From: Marisa cornuarietis
Taxonomy: Eukaryota > Mollusca > Gastropoda > Architaenioglossa > Ampullariidae
Direction: 5' to 3'
DNA: 64,000 nt
Assembly (NCBI GenBank): GCA_004794655.1
Contig: SMMW01000083.1
Location: 927,001-991,000, forward strand
Shown here: positions 28,380-42,900 of the stretch, in pieces
Layout of the letters: every line of letters begins with the position of its first letter
Position numbering within the stretch: the first letter of the stretch is position 1
Translations under genes and position numbers: made by a program
Notes under the pieces: generated by a model
Seen by the model: the letters and a program-made list of their open reading frames with translations, nothing else
What the model was told of the DNA's origin: nothing
The model's database searches: none

Positions 28380-29174
28380 GAACCAAAAAGATTTCTGTAT
28401 TTATTGCTTTTGTATTTTCTCTATATCTCAATATCTAGTCTTCTGACTGCATATTATCAGTTAACTTATCTATCTAGCTATCTTGATAGGTAGATGCTAA
28501 GGTTCACCATTTTTTCCACAAAAGCTGCGGTTGAAGCCGTAGAGGTTAATGTCATCTACAGTGTCTACAGAGGTGCCATGCCACAAGATTTTCTCCAATG
28601 GCGTCCCTTCGTTCTGAATGTTCATTTGGGTCTTCTTAGCAAGATACTGCTTGTACAGCTCGGGGTTCTGGATGCGTTCAATCTAATCCAGAAAGCATTG
28701 AATTATTCAATCGGGAATCAGCTGAAGCTTGGAATAGACTTTTTTCTTGAGTGTAAAAACTTTGTTTTCCTCCTACCAACATAATAATCCCCGTATGTGG
28801 ACGAGATGCAGAAGCTAATATACTATAATAGTCGTAAAGGACTGTCTTTGTACTGCTGTCAAAAAGTCTCGATACTTCGTTACTCACAGATGAGCCAATG
28901 AAAATACTTCTTGCAGTTTGCATTACATAAAGATAAGATAGTGATGATTTTTCCTGCAGTCTGCGTTACTTATAGATAAGCCAGTGAAAATATTTCCTGC
29001 AGCTTGTGTTACTTACAGATAAGATGGTGAAGGTTCTTCCTGCATTTTGCGTCATGGTGTCTTCTACGCTTCTATATTCCGGAGATGCTTTCAAAAGAGC
29101 CACTCGCTTGACAAACTGCCCTTCGTCATGTGGCTCCCATGACTCGGGAAGATAAGTGATGCTGGTGGTCCAGT
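27799..29174 (-). CDS. Gene C PARP catalytic domain (3 exons)
   Basis: Exons 29174-29017, 28682-28508 and 28079-27799 (TAG). Motifs: DWTTSITYLPESWEP, IERIQNPELYKQYLAKKTQ, LWHGTSVD, YGFNRSFCGKN, GVYFAVRSCYS, NPDMYIIFSDTQAYPEYLV. His and Tyr of the triad are present and the third position is Met, as in genes A and B. A CAT run at 28318-28379 occupies the last intron. Confidence 0.87.
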
Positions 29175-30368
29175 CTGATGATAAGAATGACAATTATTAT
29201 TATTATTATTATTCCTCAAATAAACAGTACTTTAGAACATTTAGAGAAAAGAACAAATCTAGCAGAAGTAATCGGGTATGTGATAACTGCAGAACTGACA
29301 ACACGAAAGTTATTTATTTCGTTGTGTGCGAAATAAGAGTCAGCGCGATCTGCATTAGCCCCTTACGGGTTTTCTGGGGGCTGATCGTCATTTTCCCGCC
29401 TCATCCATCTGGTTTCAGCTTTCACCTTCAGCCTTAGCATCTCACAGCCCTTCAAAGCCCCGCTCGAAATTCTTTAAAATACCTCACAGTCCATGGAAGG
29501 CCCACTTTAAACCCTCATCAAACCCACAGAAGCCCCGCTAGAAACTCTAATCAACGTTCACCTTGTTTGGGACAAAGTGCTTTCACTCTTTGTTTGGGGC
29601 AAGGTGCTTTCACTCTTTACCACCACTTGGTGGACATAGTTACACACTACGCAGTTAGAAGCTCGACGTGTGAGTGGTCTGCGGTTCGAGATAAAAAGTG
29701 GCATCATCTCTAATTGACATCCTGATGTATAATTATGGGAATGTACGAGTACATGATATGTGTGTGGCTCGAGTCAAGCGTCGCAAAAAGGGACTAGTTT
29801 ACTGTAAACATATTGGCATTACCATTGTCATATTGACATGACACTTGAGAGATCAACATTAATATAAGTATTTACCCGTTAACTGCACTTTGCATCTATT
29901 CCAGCCTGAATTTAAACAAATATCTGGGGGTAGGGAGTTTAAATAAATTGAGAAAAAAAAAACACTCGGGATGATGATGCCTTCCAAAATACCTATAAGA
30001 CAAATTGTTTGTACATATATGCTGACTTTTATTCTGACATCAAATATACCTGCGACCATTTGTTTTCTCATAATTCTGACACTGTCTGTTGGATCCGTCT
30101 TGGCATAGTCCTTCATTTCTTTGAAGCTGACGACGTACACAGTATTCTTGGCATCCACGAGTTCCACGCATTTCTTCTTTGCCTGATAAGCACTCTCTAT
30201 CAGCAGGTTTTCTCTACTTCTGTATGGTACGCGTGTAGTTCCAGTGGTAGTAGCCTGTTTACGTTGTTGACAAAAAAAATCCCAAACAAACAGTAAAACA
30301 GTATTCTTCTTACTCTAATTCATTTTAAACCACGTTTACACACACTTTTTTAGTCTCTCTCTCACTCA

Positions 30369-30420
<52 letters not shown>

Positions 30421-30550
30421 CATGCACAAACGCAGGCACGCACGCACACAGAGAGAAAGACACTCTCTTACAGAAAGACACACACAAAACCAAGAGAGAC
30501 ACACACAGAGTAATACACAATGAGAGAAAGACACACAGAGAAATACAAAA

Positions 30551-30594
<44 letters not shown>

Positions 30595-30686
30595 AAACAT
30601 ACAGAGAGAAAGACAGACAAAAAAGAGAACTAGAAAAAGACACACAGAGACAGAAAGACAGAAAAAGAGAAATACAGAGAGAAAAA

Positions 30687-30729
<43 letters not shown>

Positions 30730-32165
30730 TTATGAGAAATAAACAACAGAAATCAAAGAAATGCATGAAGGTGATGAAGACGTGCATCTGAGTCTATGTT
30801 AGTCTTTATTTCCGTTCTTGCTCCGCCCTTGCAAGATACTGTTTGATACCCGTGAGTTTCGCGAAAAAGATCAGACGATATCTTATTCTGCTTAATTTTG
30901 TGACCATAAGTCAGGTATCAACAAATCGACCATTCATTGCTGTATACGCGCAAGATGTGGATAAAGTAGCCATTTTGTTTGTCCTCGTTGGTTCTCAGCC
31001 AATATATTTATTTATATATATATATATATATGCACCCGTGCAACACATTTGTTAAGACCAATATTTACCTTAGCGTAGTACCACTGAACAAGGTTTGCAG
31101 TCAAAGACTCTTGCTGTTGTCTTTTAATCTTCTCTACCATGCACTTTTTCTCTCTTAGCAGCAGACGAACATTTTTTGGCAAACCTTTGACTGTAGCGTC
31201 TGTGTCTCTCTTGAGTAGTCGCACATCGTGTTTCTTGCATAAGGCCATGAACTATCGTCCAGAAAGAAATGCCACTTGGAAATAATCTGCTAACTGCTTA
31301 TCATTTGATTGACTTTTATCAGTAAGATTTGTTGTGCCTGATTGCATAATATATCATACCATGAAGTGTAGTATCGTACACTCTTTTAAAAAAGTTTAGA
31401 CATTCATTTTAAGTCGACACTGATGCCTAATATACCGTTTGATAAAGTGTAGTTTATTTTACTTGCTGAACACTTTTTAAACGATGTTTATTCAAAAGAC
31501 TTCGCTTAATTTAACTGTACTAAACTGAAAGTAAATACAAAAGTAATGCTGGGGACTTTCTTATATATTTAAAAAAAAGAACAGAACAAAAAGAACAGAA
31601 CAAAAAAAAACAGAACAAAAAAAAAAAAACGAAAAAAACATGAAGATTAGGTATTAATATTTTTTTTAATTACCTTCTCACTAGGCAACGCATCAAAGTC
31701 CTGCACCTTGATTTCCACGACCTGCCCATCCACAAATTTATTCAGTGCCTCCTGGAGTTTAACTCTTTTGTCTTGATTTGCCGCAAAACTGTAAAGCTTA
31801 CAGACCTTTGGCACTGTTCTTGCCTCAAGCTGCCCAGTGTATTCTTCTGTTTCAGAAATAACATATACACAGCCTTAAAGTTACACTCAAAGATACTTTG
31901 AGGGAAGTATAAAGCTTACTATAGGTGAGGATAGACTCCAGAGACAATAATGAGAACACTGCGCTATCATGGAAAACTTTCAGACAACATAACTGATTAA
32001 TTTTCTGATTTCTCTTCACACTGCGATTGTTGAGAGCTCCTTTGAAGTCGCAAAGAAGAAGACTTTGTTTAAAAGGGTATTTCACCTTATTCTAAATAGA
32101 TACTTAACTAATGACTTTAATCTGTTTCTGTAATACTTTTGCGTTTATTCTTATGTTATTGTTTA

Positions 32166-32196
<31 letters not shown>

Positions 32197-35100
32197 GTGA
32201 AGATTTTTATAGCGCATATTCACACTCATAGAGAGCATGCTCTTAGCGCTTAAAACGAGGAAGAGACGTGGACTAAGTAGACACAGAACAAAGTGGACGA
32301 AAGAAAACGACAGTACTATATATATATATAATAGTATAATAACAAACTATGATGTTACACTGACGGAATGGTTTCTTACGATTGGTCTCACCTTCAGTCG
32401 ATAAGATAGGGTACAACCTGTCAGAGACATTTGACCAGTGTGAGTTTGTGGCTTGAGCAGCCTCCCTTGTGGCACCCATCTGTGTCAATGTGTCTGTAAA
32501 ATCTCCGATGATGGCCGCGTCAAACAAAACCACTGTCACTGCTGTGGCAATTTTCGTGTCACGTGAGTGAGTGATCAGTGCTCGCCCCAAAGCTCGTGCC
32601 GAGTCGGTAAAAGACAGCCCCAGGCCTCCTGCAGCAAGAAAACAGAGACAGTTACTACTGTCCCGACACAAAAAGTCAGAAAAAAATAAAAGAGAGATAT
32701 TTCTGTTGTAAGGAACAAGACGATGATGACTAAATGATAAATTAGTAAGTAATAATGCATTATAAAATGTTGAGAAAAAGACAAACAATATTTAAGCGGT
32801 GAAAAACACATCAAAGATTGACGCTGGTGGCTTACCTGTCCCAATGGCTGGCAAAGCAATGGACTGCAGACCAATGTTTTCCGCCTCTTTCAGAATATCA
32901 GTGTAGGCGTCTTCCCAGTTGCCAAGTGCTCTGTAGTGTTCAGCATCTATGTGTAGAATATAACTGCTCCTCAACTTGTAGGCTGCAGTTGCCACTACCT
33001 TACGCTCGGCCATGTCTGAAACTAACATAATTCAGTAAAATATATTTAAGTGGCGCGTGAAGTTATGTGATTTTGCTCTGTGCAGAACCACACAGTCTGT
33101 CTTATCCCAGCTAAATATTGCAAGCCTACTCTTTTTGATAAAGGGTATTGTGTTTAATTTGTGTATTTTGCTCCAGAGCATATAAATTCATTTTAACTTG
33201 TAATGTTAACAGTGGCTTCAGAGCGGCAGACGGGAAGTAACTCTGCCAGTAGCATAAAAAACATTTTTGCTGTGTGTTCTCCCTTGGGACAGTTTGTGGG
33301 CAAAATCGATCCGAGCAAAGTCGGGTACTCGTGCTGGTACTTTATAAAACAGGGAGGTGGCCTGACATTTTTAACAACAAACGAAACTGGTGATCAGCTC
33401 TGAAAAAGCCCTCTTACTTTCATCTGGGAACTTCGAGGAAAAAAAACGAAAGAGAGTTAATATGGTTGAATTATGTTGTTTGTGCAGGCTGTGAAAACAT
33501 GTAAACGCTTCTGGCTTCCTCCCACAGTCGACATTCCAAAACATTTTTAAAACAAAGTAGGCGATACTCTTACAGAATAAAACTCTTACTAACGCCTTTC
33601 CAAGACTGTTGCAGTAGAATTTTTGTTTGAAATTCCACTAAAACATAAGTGCAAATATAACTTTATCAATCGTTTAGGTCTGTAGGCAAAAGCCACAGAA
33701 ATTGTTTGAAGACACTATGAATGTTACCTACGTTTAGTCTCACACTCCTGCTGAAGTTCTGGTCCACATTTGGTTCTCAGAACGTTGGAGATTGCGCCTG
33801 GATATAACAATAATATAAATCCTTGTCATATAATTTCGAAAAGCCACTTTTAAATGATTAAATCAGTACCACCATGAAAGTTATCGCTGTCATCTTCATC
33901 AGCTTTTCCTATCCTCCTCATCATCATTCTCATCATCACTACCACCATCCTCATAATCATCATAAATAATAGCGTTAACACTGGTTAGCACATCCACCAT
34001 TCATTTTCCTACTCATTTCTTCGCCTGTGATATGTCCACTCCTCCATCAGCAGTCCACCCATTGTTGTACAAATTCTACACACATACGATGCCTTTCTAC
34101 CCCAATTTCAAACCAATCTTTCAACAGAGAAATTACTGGCACACTGTCTTCCTGCATCTGTTTACTGTGACCCAGACCAGCTCTTGAAGCAGAACAGAAA
34201 CATAAGTGATAAACAGAAAACCTCGACTCAAATCCATCTTAGAGTTAGTGCTGTTGACAATGGCCTCCGCAGTCTCTTCTGTGATGTCTCCCTGCTTAAT
34301 GGTAACGTGAATGCCACATAAAATCAGACCATGGACTTTTCCTCCTGGACCAGGCGTGGCTGGAACAAGGTAGGATTTTGCGACTACAATCTTGATGGTT
34401 TAAAATAGTGTTTCTGCTACAATAGAGACAGGGACATTAACTGTTGTATTTACATTTTTTTCTCGTTTGCAGGTGCAGATTGTTATCTGTATACAGATCA
34501 CTTTAGGTACATTGTTTTAACTTGTTCAGTCTCTATTTAGCAAAATTTAGAACAAATCATCGATAAGCACTTATCTGTAAATGTAACGCGTGTATATGGA
34601 CGTACTTCCAAACACTCAGATAGGGTGTCATACAATCTCACACTCACATGTACGGAACATTCATCCTGCACTCACCAGCCAATGTTCCAAAGAGTGTCCA
34701 AGGAGACAGACTCGTGTTTACCGTTTTGCCAAAGCCCTGTGAAAACAGAGGAGTGTATAGTCAAAGTTTATTGTTGCTGTGGTGGTGGTGGTAGATGGTG
34801 AAAATAGTCATGATCATGACGATGAAGACTTTAACTCTTCTGATAATATTAATGCCGCTGCTCTAACCATTGGTGTTGTCGCAGTCACCGTCTTCAGCGC
34901 TGGTCTCATAGCACCGTACTTCTGGTTAGTGGGAGTCGTGGACCACTAAGAGAAAGAAAATATATCTCTCACATCCTTAGAATGCTTACATCGAACACAA
35001 AAAGAAAGAAGAATATCCGATTAAGGAGAAACAATATTGGGGGAGAATGGATCATGTCAGAAAATGCATGTGATTTATTCCCCTAAACACACATCGACTA

Positions 35101-38100
35101 CATCATCAGCACTAACAGTGTTGATTGACGATAAAGACAGAAAAAGACAGAAAAGAAGTGCCTCGAGGAAAACTACAATTACAGTGAAATTCAGCAGTTC
35201 AGTCCATGCAGTGTTGTTCAAAAACAAACTGAACTATTTAGGCTTTGTCCTCTTGGGCACTTCTCTCACATCTTACAACATAATAAAACAAGAATTAAAC
35301 TTTACATACTGTCGGATTCTCCTAGCTTACCGTTAAACACTCAGCATCGTCCACTGCTTGATACGTTCCCAAGATCCACGCTGAATGAAAATCAAAATCT
35401 GATTGAAAAGCAAGACAAAACACAACAAAATCGTTTTTGAAAAGCTGTTCATGCTTCATTAATTTAACACTTTCTGTTCGCAAGTTTGTCCTTTCAGGAA
35501 GTATGGATGGGCAGAATCAACGGCCTTACCTTGTTTAACGACTGGAGAATCTGTTATCGCAGCCCTGAATTCTGTCACAGCTTGTGAGAGTGTGTCACAG
35601 AATGTGACCTTTTTGATGCTGCTGTCAGGGTTAGTGGCAAGGAAACCACGTACAGCTTTTACTGTTGCACGTGCCGCGAGCTTATCCGGGTAGTTAAGTA
35701 CCCATGAAGCCGACGTGAGGTGTGGGAGGGCTATGGAAGTGTAGCCTCTCTCGGAGGCCGTTTCTAAACATTTCACGACTATTGCTCGCATAATTTCCTC
35801 TAACTTGTCATCCTCTGCATATTTGGGAATAACTGCGTGGATGATGGACTTGCAGGGAAGTTTTCCTGGTCCTGACACCAGCACATCGCCTTCTGACATC
35901 TCGCCTTTGTCTTGGAGAAGACGGTGACACTCTTCTTGTATCTCTGTACCTCCTGTCACACAAATCCACATGCATATGTGCCCACACATATATATTCCTA
36001 AATATATCCCATGTATATATATAATGATTCTAAAAGCGATCAAGTTCATTTAAGCATGTCATGTTATTCTGTTTCTGATTTAACATTAGATTTTCTCTTA
36101 ATTGTATTGCCTTATCATTTCTTATGGAGGAGATTATATCGTGCTATTGGCGTGGGTTTTTCGGATAAAGATCTTACCTGTCTCAACAACACGTTTGGCC
36201 AGTCTATAAGATCCACAAAGATCCAAGTCCTTATTGATGGGGTTCACAATCGCGTCCACGCTTAGTTGAGTGATGTCTCCTGCTAAGGCTGACATGGAAG
36301 CATTGCTGGCCAGTCCGTCGGTTAGAGAAGTAACTTCATGGACAGGATTCACTGTTGTGTCGTCTGTTTGCTGAGTAGCGACCTCTGCCTCACTCTGGCT
36401 TTCCAAGGATTGATTACCGCTCAAAATCTACAAAACAAAAATTTTTTATGTAGATTTCTATTATTTATGTTTTTATGATTTAATATTCTGACTCCTCCTA
36501 GTCTGAAAATCCTGTATTTAGTTTCTCCATATATATATATATATATATGTGTGCTTCTTTTTTCCTCTCTAACATTTATGCTTTACTGCTCTTGCCCGCC
36601 TCCGATTTGTTTAAGCCAACAGAACACTAACAGCAGATAAAATTAACCCGATATACCAATAACACCATGGATAAATTAAATGCATACATAATTCTACCAG
36701 TTAATAAATCAGCTTGAGAATCTCATTATCCGATCTGTCATGTTTTATGTTGTTTGTCAGATTGCTAGTCAGTCTGGACAAAAACCGTTGATTATATAGA
36801 ATTGGAAGATTTTTACTTTTATACATATACACAAATGCAGATTAAATGTTTTCTATGTTTCTTCTTCATTACCGTCCAGTCTGAAGGCTCTGAAGAAGAA
36901 GCTGCACCAGGTGCTGGGGAGGGTTCAGGCAAAGAAGCAGGCACAGAACTGCTTTCGAGAGATCCTGAGCTTAACAGTCTCTCAAACTCTTGAACATTGT
37001 GTGAGAAACCATCAATGAGCCTGACATCGGTAACGCTGCTGTCTTGGTTTGTGTTGAAGAAAACCTTTAAAGCATCCACGATGACTCGACCAGCTTTCTT
37101 GGCACACGAGACAAACGGTCTTGAGCTGATGGCAGGCAGGGCAATGGACGTGTACCCTCTGTCGGAGGCAGTTTCTAAGCATCTTGCCACTGTCGCTCGA
37201 ATCCATTCTTCTTCACCTTCGTCGCCATCTTTAAGTCGAGGTCCGACTGTATGGATAATGGACTTGAAGGGAAGCTTTCCTGAGCCTAATACCAGTACAT
37301 CCCCTTCTGACAGCTCTCCTTTCGTTTTGAGAATATGATGACACTCTTGCTTCATCTCTATAATTTCTGTAGGACACAGATTAAGCTTTATCGATAATAT
37401 ATATATATATATATCTTTTCGGCAGTTATTGCCAGGTCACAGGAGATATTTTCAGATATTAACGAACTTTATACATATATGATCGTTAATATTTGAAAGT
37501 ATCTTCCTGTTGCTCTGTGGTCTCCTTCTGGAGGCCAACAACGATAATTTACAGCATTCAACTTTCACTGCTTCCCATTTGGTAAAATAAATTAATCATT
37601 TATATTTCTTTTTACTTTTGTTATTGGTTGATAACGAAGACCACCAAAACATTAAATACTTAAGGTTACTAAGCCTCTGTTTCACATTCAGTGCTCTACA
37701 GCGTAGTCGTCAAGGAAATTAATTCGATGCTTACACACAAGGCGTGCTTATCAATTTATGGAAATGAGTTTTATGGTCAACCAAAGCTTTTAAGGTTCTT
37801 ACTTGCCAGGTCACCAAAGTGAAACATTCCTGTATTAGCACCAATTACTAAAGCATCCACCTTTAGCAGACTGATGTCCTGAATAATGGTGGACACAATC
37901 TGTGTGGAAAGAAAGAGCAAAGTTTGCAGGCATTGAAGTATTTTGTAATTTCCTTCCCTGTTCAGTCTTTTTCTTTTTTGTGAATCTCGCTTATGGCTTT
38001 TGTGTAATCAACAATATTTAACTTTTTGTGATTTTTTTCAAAAATATATTATTGTAAGATGTTTCATATTCTATGGCAAAATAAGATATGATGTGTACGT

Positions 38101-39845
38101 AATGTACTCAGACCGGCCTCAGTGACAATATATTTCTGAACATGCGATGCAATAGGTCAGCCAGTGAAGGGAAACGTGAAGATAAAAGTGAAGAATGTAT
38201 CAATTAGAATTTATTACATGGACAAAAAATGTATTAACTCACTAAAAGTCCCACCTTAACATATTATGTCTTTCCCTTCATATGTCTTATTTTCTTTCGT
38301 CGATGCATAAAATGGGTTACGTTTAAAGTGTGGCTACATGTATGTTTGAGAGATGGGTGAAAGTTGTAGCAGGTCTTTGAGACATTCAAGAACATTGACA
38401 TCTCAATTTTCTTTGCCTACCGTACGCTTTTTATGTTCCCCTCCAGGTGTAAAAAGTACCAGTGCTGGAACATCTGTCCACGAAAAGAAGAAAAAATCCA
38501 CAAATATAAGTAGAACAAATGGAATTACTTCACATAAGTTGCAGAAATAGTTCATTCCTGATACCTCTTCGTAAAGTTAAGACAGGAGTAACTATAGATT
38601 TTCTTCTCTATTTATCGCGAGGATCCTCCTCCTCCTCCTCATCATCACCATCATCCATAGCGCGTTTTGCCATTGAGCAGTAAACTTAATCCGCTGTTAA
38701 AAAAGTACAACACCAAGATAGGAAAATGGAAAATCAATACTAATAATAATAATAATGTATAATGAAAGTGGTCTCAGGACTCCTGTTCACCATTATAATG
38801 AGCCCAAAGCTATCCTGAAGGTTTTTTGATATCTTAGTCTGGTGCTTTCCAAACAGCAAAATGAAAACACGCTGTGCGTGGACACACGAACATTCCTGAA
38901 ACCCATTCCAGCAGCTATAATCTCGAGACCTGGCGGCTCAAACAACCTAGCACCTGTCTGCATACCTGGACAGTTGAATCACACGTGAAAAGGTGGAGGA
39001 AACGAGCTACAAAAACACTTGGTCAGCATCTTTATTGCTTTCTGCGTGAAAGCTGTACCTCTTGTTGCCTTGGAAACGTCTGGTCCCCAGCTACTGTCGA
39101 CACTAACTCGGTCGCTCTCTTTTTGCTCACAATACTCTTGCATTATATATTTTATATATTGTAATGTATTGCATATGGACTATGTACTTTCGTATCATAT
39201 AAATGGTATTATTTATGTTGTATATCACATATATTGTATTATATATTTGTATTGCATATAGACTTGTAGTCTAGTATCATGTAACGCATTGTAGATATTG
39301 TATTGCATATAGACTATAAACTCTTGTATTATATGTATATATTGTGTTGTATATAGACTACGTAGGCCAAACGTTTTGAAATTAACTAAATATTACCTGT
39401 CTTTCTATCAGTGGACAACCGTTCATTTGAAGCTCCTTCTAATGCGTTTTCGAAATCCCGAACTGTGCGAAGCAAAATGTCAACGAGTTGAACATCACTG
39501 ATGCTACTGTCAGTGTTGGTCCTGAAGAAGGATTGAACAGCTTCCACGATCACACGAGTTGCTTCCCTAACAGGGTATCCGAATATTCCTGAGCTGATGG
39601 CTGGGAAAGCAATAGAAGTGTATCCTAGGTCCGAGGTAGTCTTCAGACATTCCAACACTGTGGCCCGAAGACATTCTTCTTCTCCTTTGTTGCCTCCCTT
39701 ATACCGAGGTCCGACAGCGTGGATGATGGACTTGCAGGGAAGTTTTCCTGGTCCTGACACCAGCACATCGCCTTCTGACAGACTGCCTCTGGTTTTGAGA
39801 ATATTGTAGCACTCTTCTTGTATCACTCTACCTCCTATAAAAACA

Positions 39846-39902
<57 letters not shown>

Positions 39903-42900
39903 ATATTTATTCAACAAATATTACCAGTATTTTCATCACAGTTTCATAGATTATTCAAAAGAAAGATTTATCCAGATTGTTCTTAAACGTCCGGTAGCTT
40001 AATCCTCTAAAGTCTCTTCTGAACAAGAAATACGACCAAACATTTGACCAAGTGTGGCAGAGTTTTTCTATAACCATTATATAAATACTTTACCACATCG
40101 TTTCCAATATTGGTCTAAATTTGTTCGGTTAAGAAGGGTTTTACTTATCACTTTAATTATCGAAGTTTCTTTTTTATCCTCCCCCGTCACAGTTATCTGT
40201 GCTTGAGAAAAATTGCTCAAAATCTGTTGTAATGCTGTCAAGCAAGTGACCGAAGCAAAGAAACGAAAAGCCTGTAAAGTAAATATGTTTGAAGGTTGGA
40301 GAAATTGAACATCGTAACATCCTCGCCTGTCAAAACAATTTGTCTGGCCAGTCCCCCAGCATGATCCATTCGTTCATTGGCTGCATTGACAATTACATCC
40401 ACAGACAGCTGAGTGATGTCTTTTAGTAAAGCATGCACCTTTGGGGGACTTAAAGATGGTTGATCTGTAGGTACCATCTGCACAGCAAGGAAATATAGAA
40501 TTTGTTAGCCTCTCCTTCTTATAACTTATTATATAAGCAATATTAGCAATACAGTCTTAAAATTACATTTAATGGTAAACAGGATGTGAAAAACATTTCC
40601 ATCAATTATTATTCAGTTAGTAATGGGTTATGATATTTGTTTATAAAAATTGCTCCCAATACTGGAAAAATGTCTAAATTTCTATGCAGCGTTCTATCAC
40701 CTTATTGGTCGTAGAGCCATGGCCTTACCTGTGATTCTGGATGAAGAGACAAAACACACTTGCAGGTGTAAGCCAGGGCATCCAATGTGCTAGTGTTCTT
40801 AAGGTCAGCAAGATAGGTGACGGTTTCTTTTCTTGTGATCACTTCTTCTGTACAAATTATTTGTTCCTCCAGGGAACTCAGTTCTCTTTTCGCAAGTTCA
40901 ATACCTTTCTTTGTTCCTCTGACCAGAATATCCTTCTTGTCATCTTGCAGAGTAATCTGCACTTTCAAAGATGAAGCGATAATAGCAAGCTTGTCTTCCC
41001 AAAACAGGGCCACAAACTTTAGCCGACTTGGTGAGAGTTTGACAACTGTAGAGTAGAGGGTGTTTTCTGAAACGAACTTTCTCACCTCTTCTTTGACAGC
41101 CACCACAATATCGCAGAAAGCTGTGATGAAAATGGTGCGGGCATCTGTGGTGATTGTTAAAAGTCCGCAGTTTTCTTCCAAAAGCTTTTCCTTAAAACTT
41201 TTCCACTCACATGTCTTCAGTATACTGGAAGATGATTCCTTGACAAATATGGTTTCACTCTTGAACGATGTTTGAATTAAGTAAGAAGCTTGTTTAAGAC
41301 AAGGCTCTTTTAAGCTGTATACTACAACAACCCCTTCGTTGTAACACTCCCATGCTGCAGCGAGATCAGCTGTCGTGAGTTTTTTCCTCACAGCTTCGTG
41401 AGATTTATCTGTGGCCAGAAGGCGCTGTTGACAGTCAGGAATAGTTGTCACTGCCATTGAGAAAACGGCATTAATAACATTATACATCCTTACTTGTGCC
41501 TCTCTTATCGCCGTCAGATGACCCTGAAATGTTATTTCTTCGTCTTGGAAACCAATATCTACTCTGTGCCTTCCATCCTGTGTTCCTAGGTCTGAAAGAA
41601 AGGACGATGACTTGACGAGATCAAGTTGATGTCTCTTGAGCTTTGTGGTATTATTTACTATGTGTTTCCTAATCTCATACTCTTCCTGCTTGACCTTAAC
41701 AATGCTTTGGATCTTTTCAAATGTGTCTCCTTTCGTGCTGCTTCTGCCCAACACTAAAAAGTCTTTTTCTTCTTTGCGGGTTAGCACCAGATCGCCGTAG
41801 CTGACTCCACACTCTTCCACGGCGATTCTCACCTCTTCCCATACTTCTGGCGGCACGTTTATTCTTTGAAGTCTAACGGAACCGAGGCAGGTCATCAGCT
41901 GTTTCTTTACATTTTTTCTCCATGTCTCCGCCAAAAAGTGAACACTGTGCATCGATTCTGTGATGGTACAGTTCACCTTGAGAATATTTTCCACTATAGT
42001 GGCATAGGCATGAACCTGCGAAAGGCGGTCATTGAAACACTGCAATATGTCGGCGCTGTGTCTGAGAAAACAAACTTTGAGATCGTCTGCTTCTGTCAGC
42101 TCCACAGGCGCGGGAGGAACAAAAACGTAGGGTTCCGTCCTGCCTCCTGAGGGTCCCAGACATTCCAGGTAGAGCGAGACCCGCAGCTCCCTGCCTCCAA
42201 GTCTGTGACTTGCATTCAGGACACCGTCAGTTGCTGGGACAGACAGGAGCTCCTTTAGTTAGAGACTATAAATACTCCTACCGTTACTGATTGTGTTTAA
42301 TTGCCAGGGATCGTGGATATAGCCCTGACTGGTTGAGAGTGTGCAGTATTTTGAAAGCGAAAAAAGCGAGTCAGAAATGGAGTTAACTCCCTTGTTTGTT
42401 TTGTGCAGCAGGGTTAGTGGCCCTTGGATGTACGTTTGGTGTATGGTTGAGAAAGCGTGACGTAACAGGAGGTATGACGTGGGGTGTCGTCTGCGAGAGG
42501 AGAGAAGTTTCTGGAAAAAGATCGTTTGGGTGGAATGTACCGGTGTGTGTGAGTTTGGAGAAAAGAAAAGGAGGTCGGCGTTTGGAGTATTGCTTTGAGT
42601 TTATAGGCCTAGTGTTTCACCAGTTGCTGTGTGTCTGCTGGTGGATTCAGATAATTAGAGTATTGCTGTGTGTTTGCAGAGATTCGCCAGTTGCTGTGTG
42701 TCTGCTGGTGGATTCTGTATTGGGAGTAATTGCTGTGCTTTGGAGATTCGCAGTGGTGTGTATTTCTGTATAGTTTCAAGGAGTATCACAGGCTGCACGT
42801 CTCGTGTGTTCTTGACATTAATACCGCTGTTGTCTATGCTGAAAATTATTTTTAAATATGGTAGATGTTTTAATAAGGTACACTATTAATACATGTTGAC

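Noticed and set aside
42396..42773. 125-aa ORF in gene C intron
   Set aside because: Opposite strand, built from short tandem GT-rich repeats, no recognised domain.
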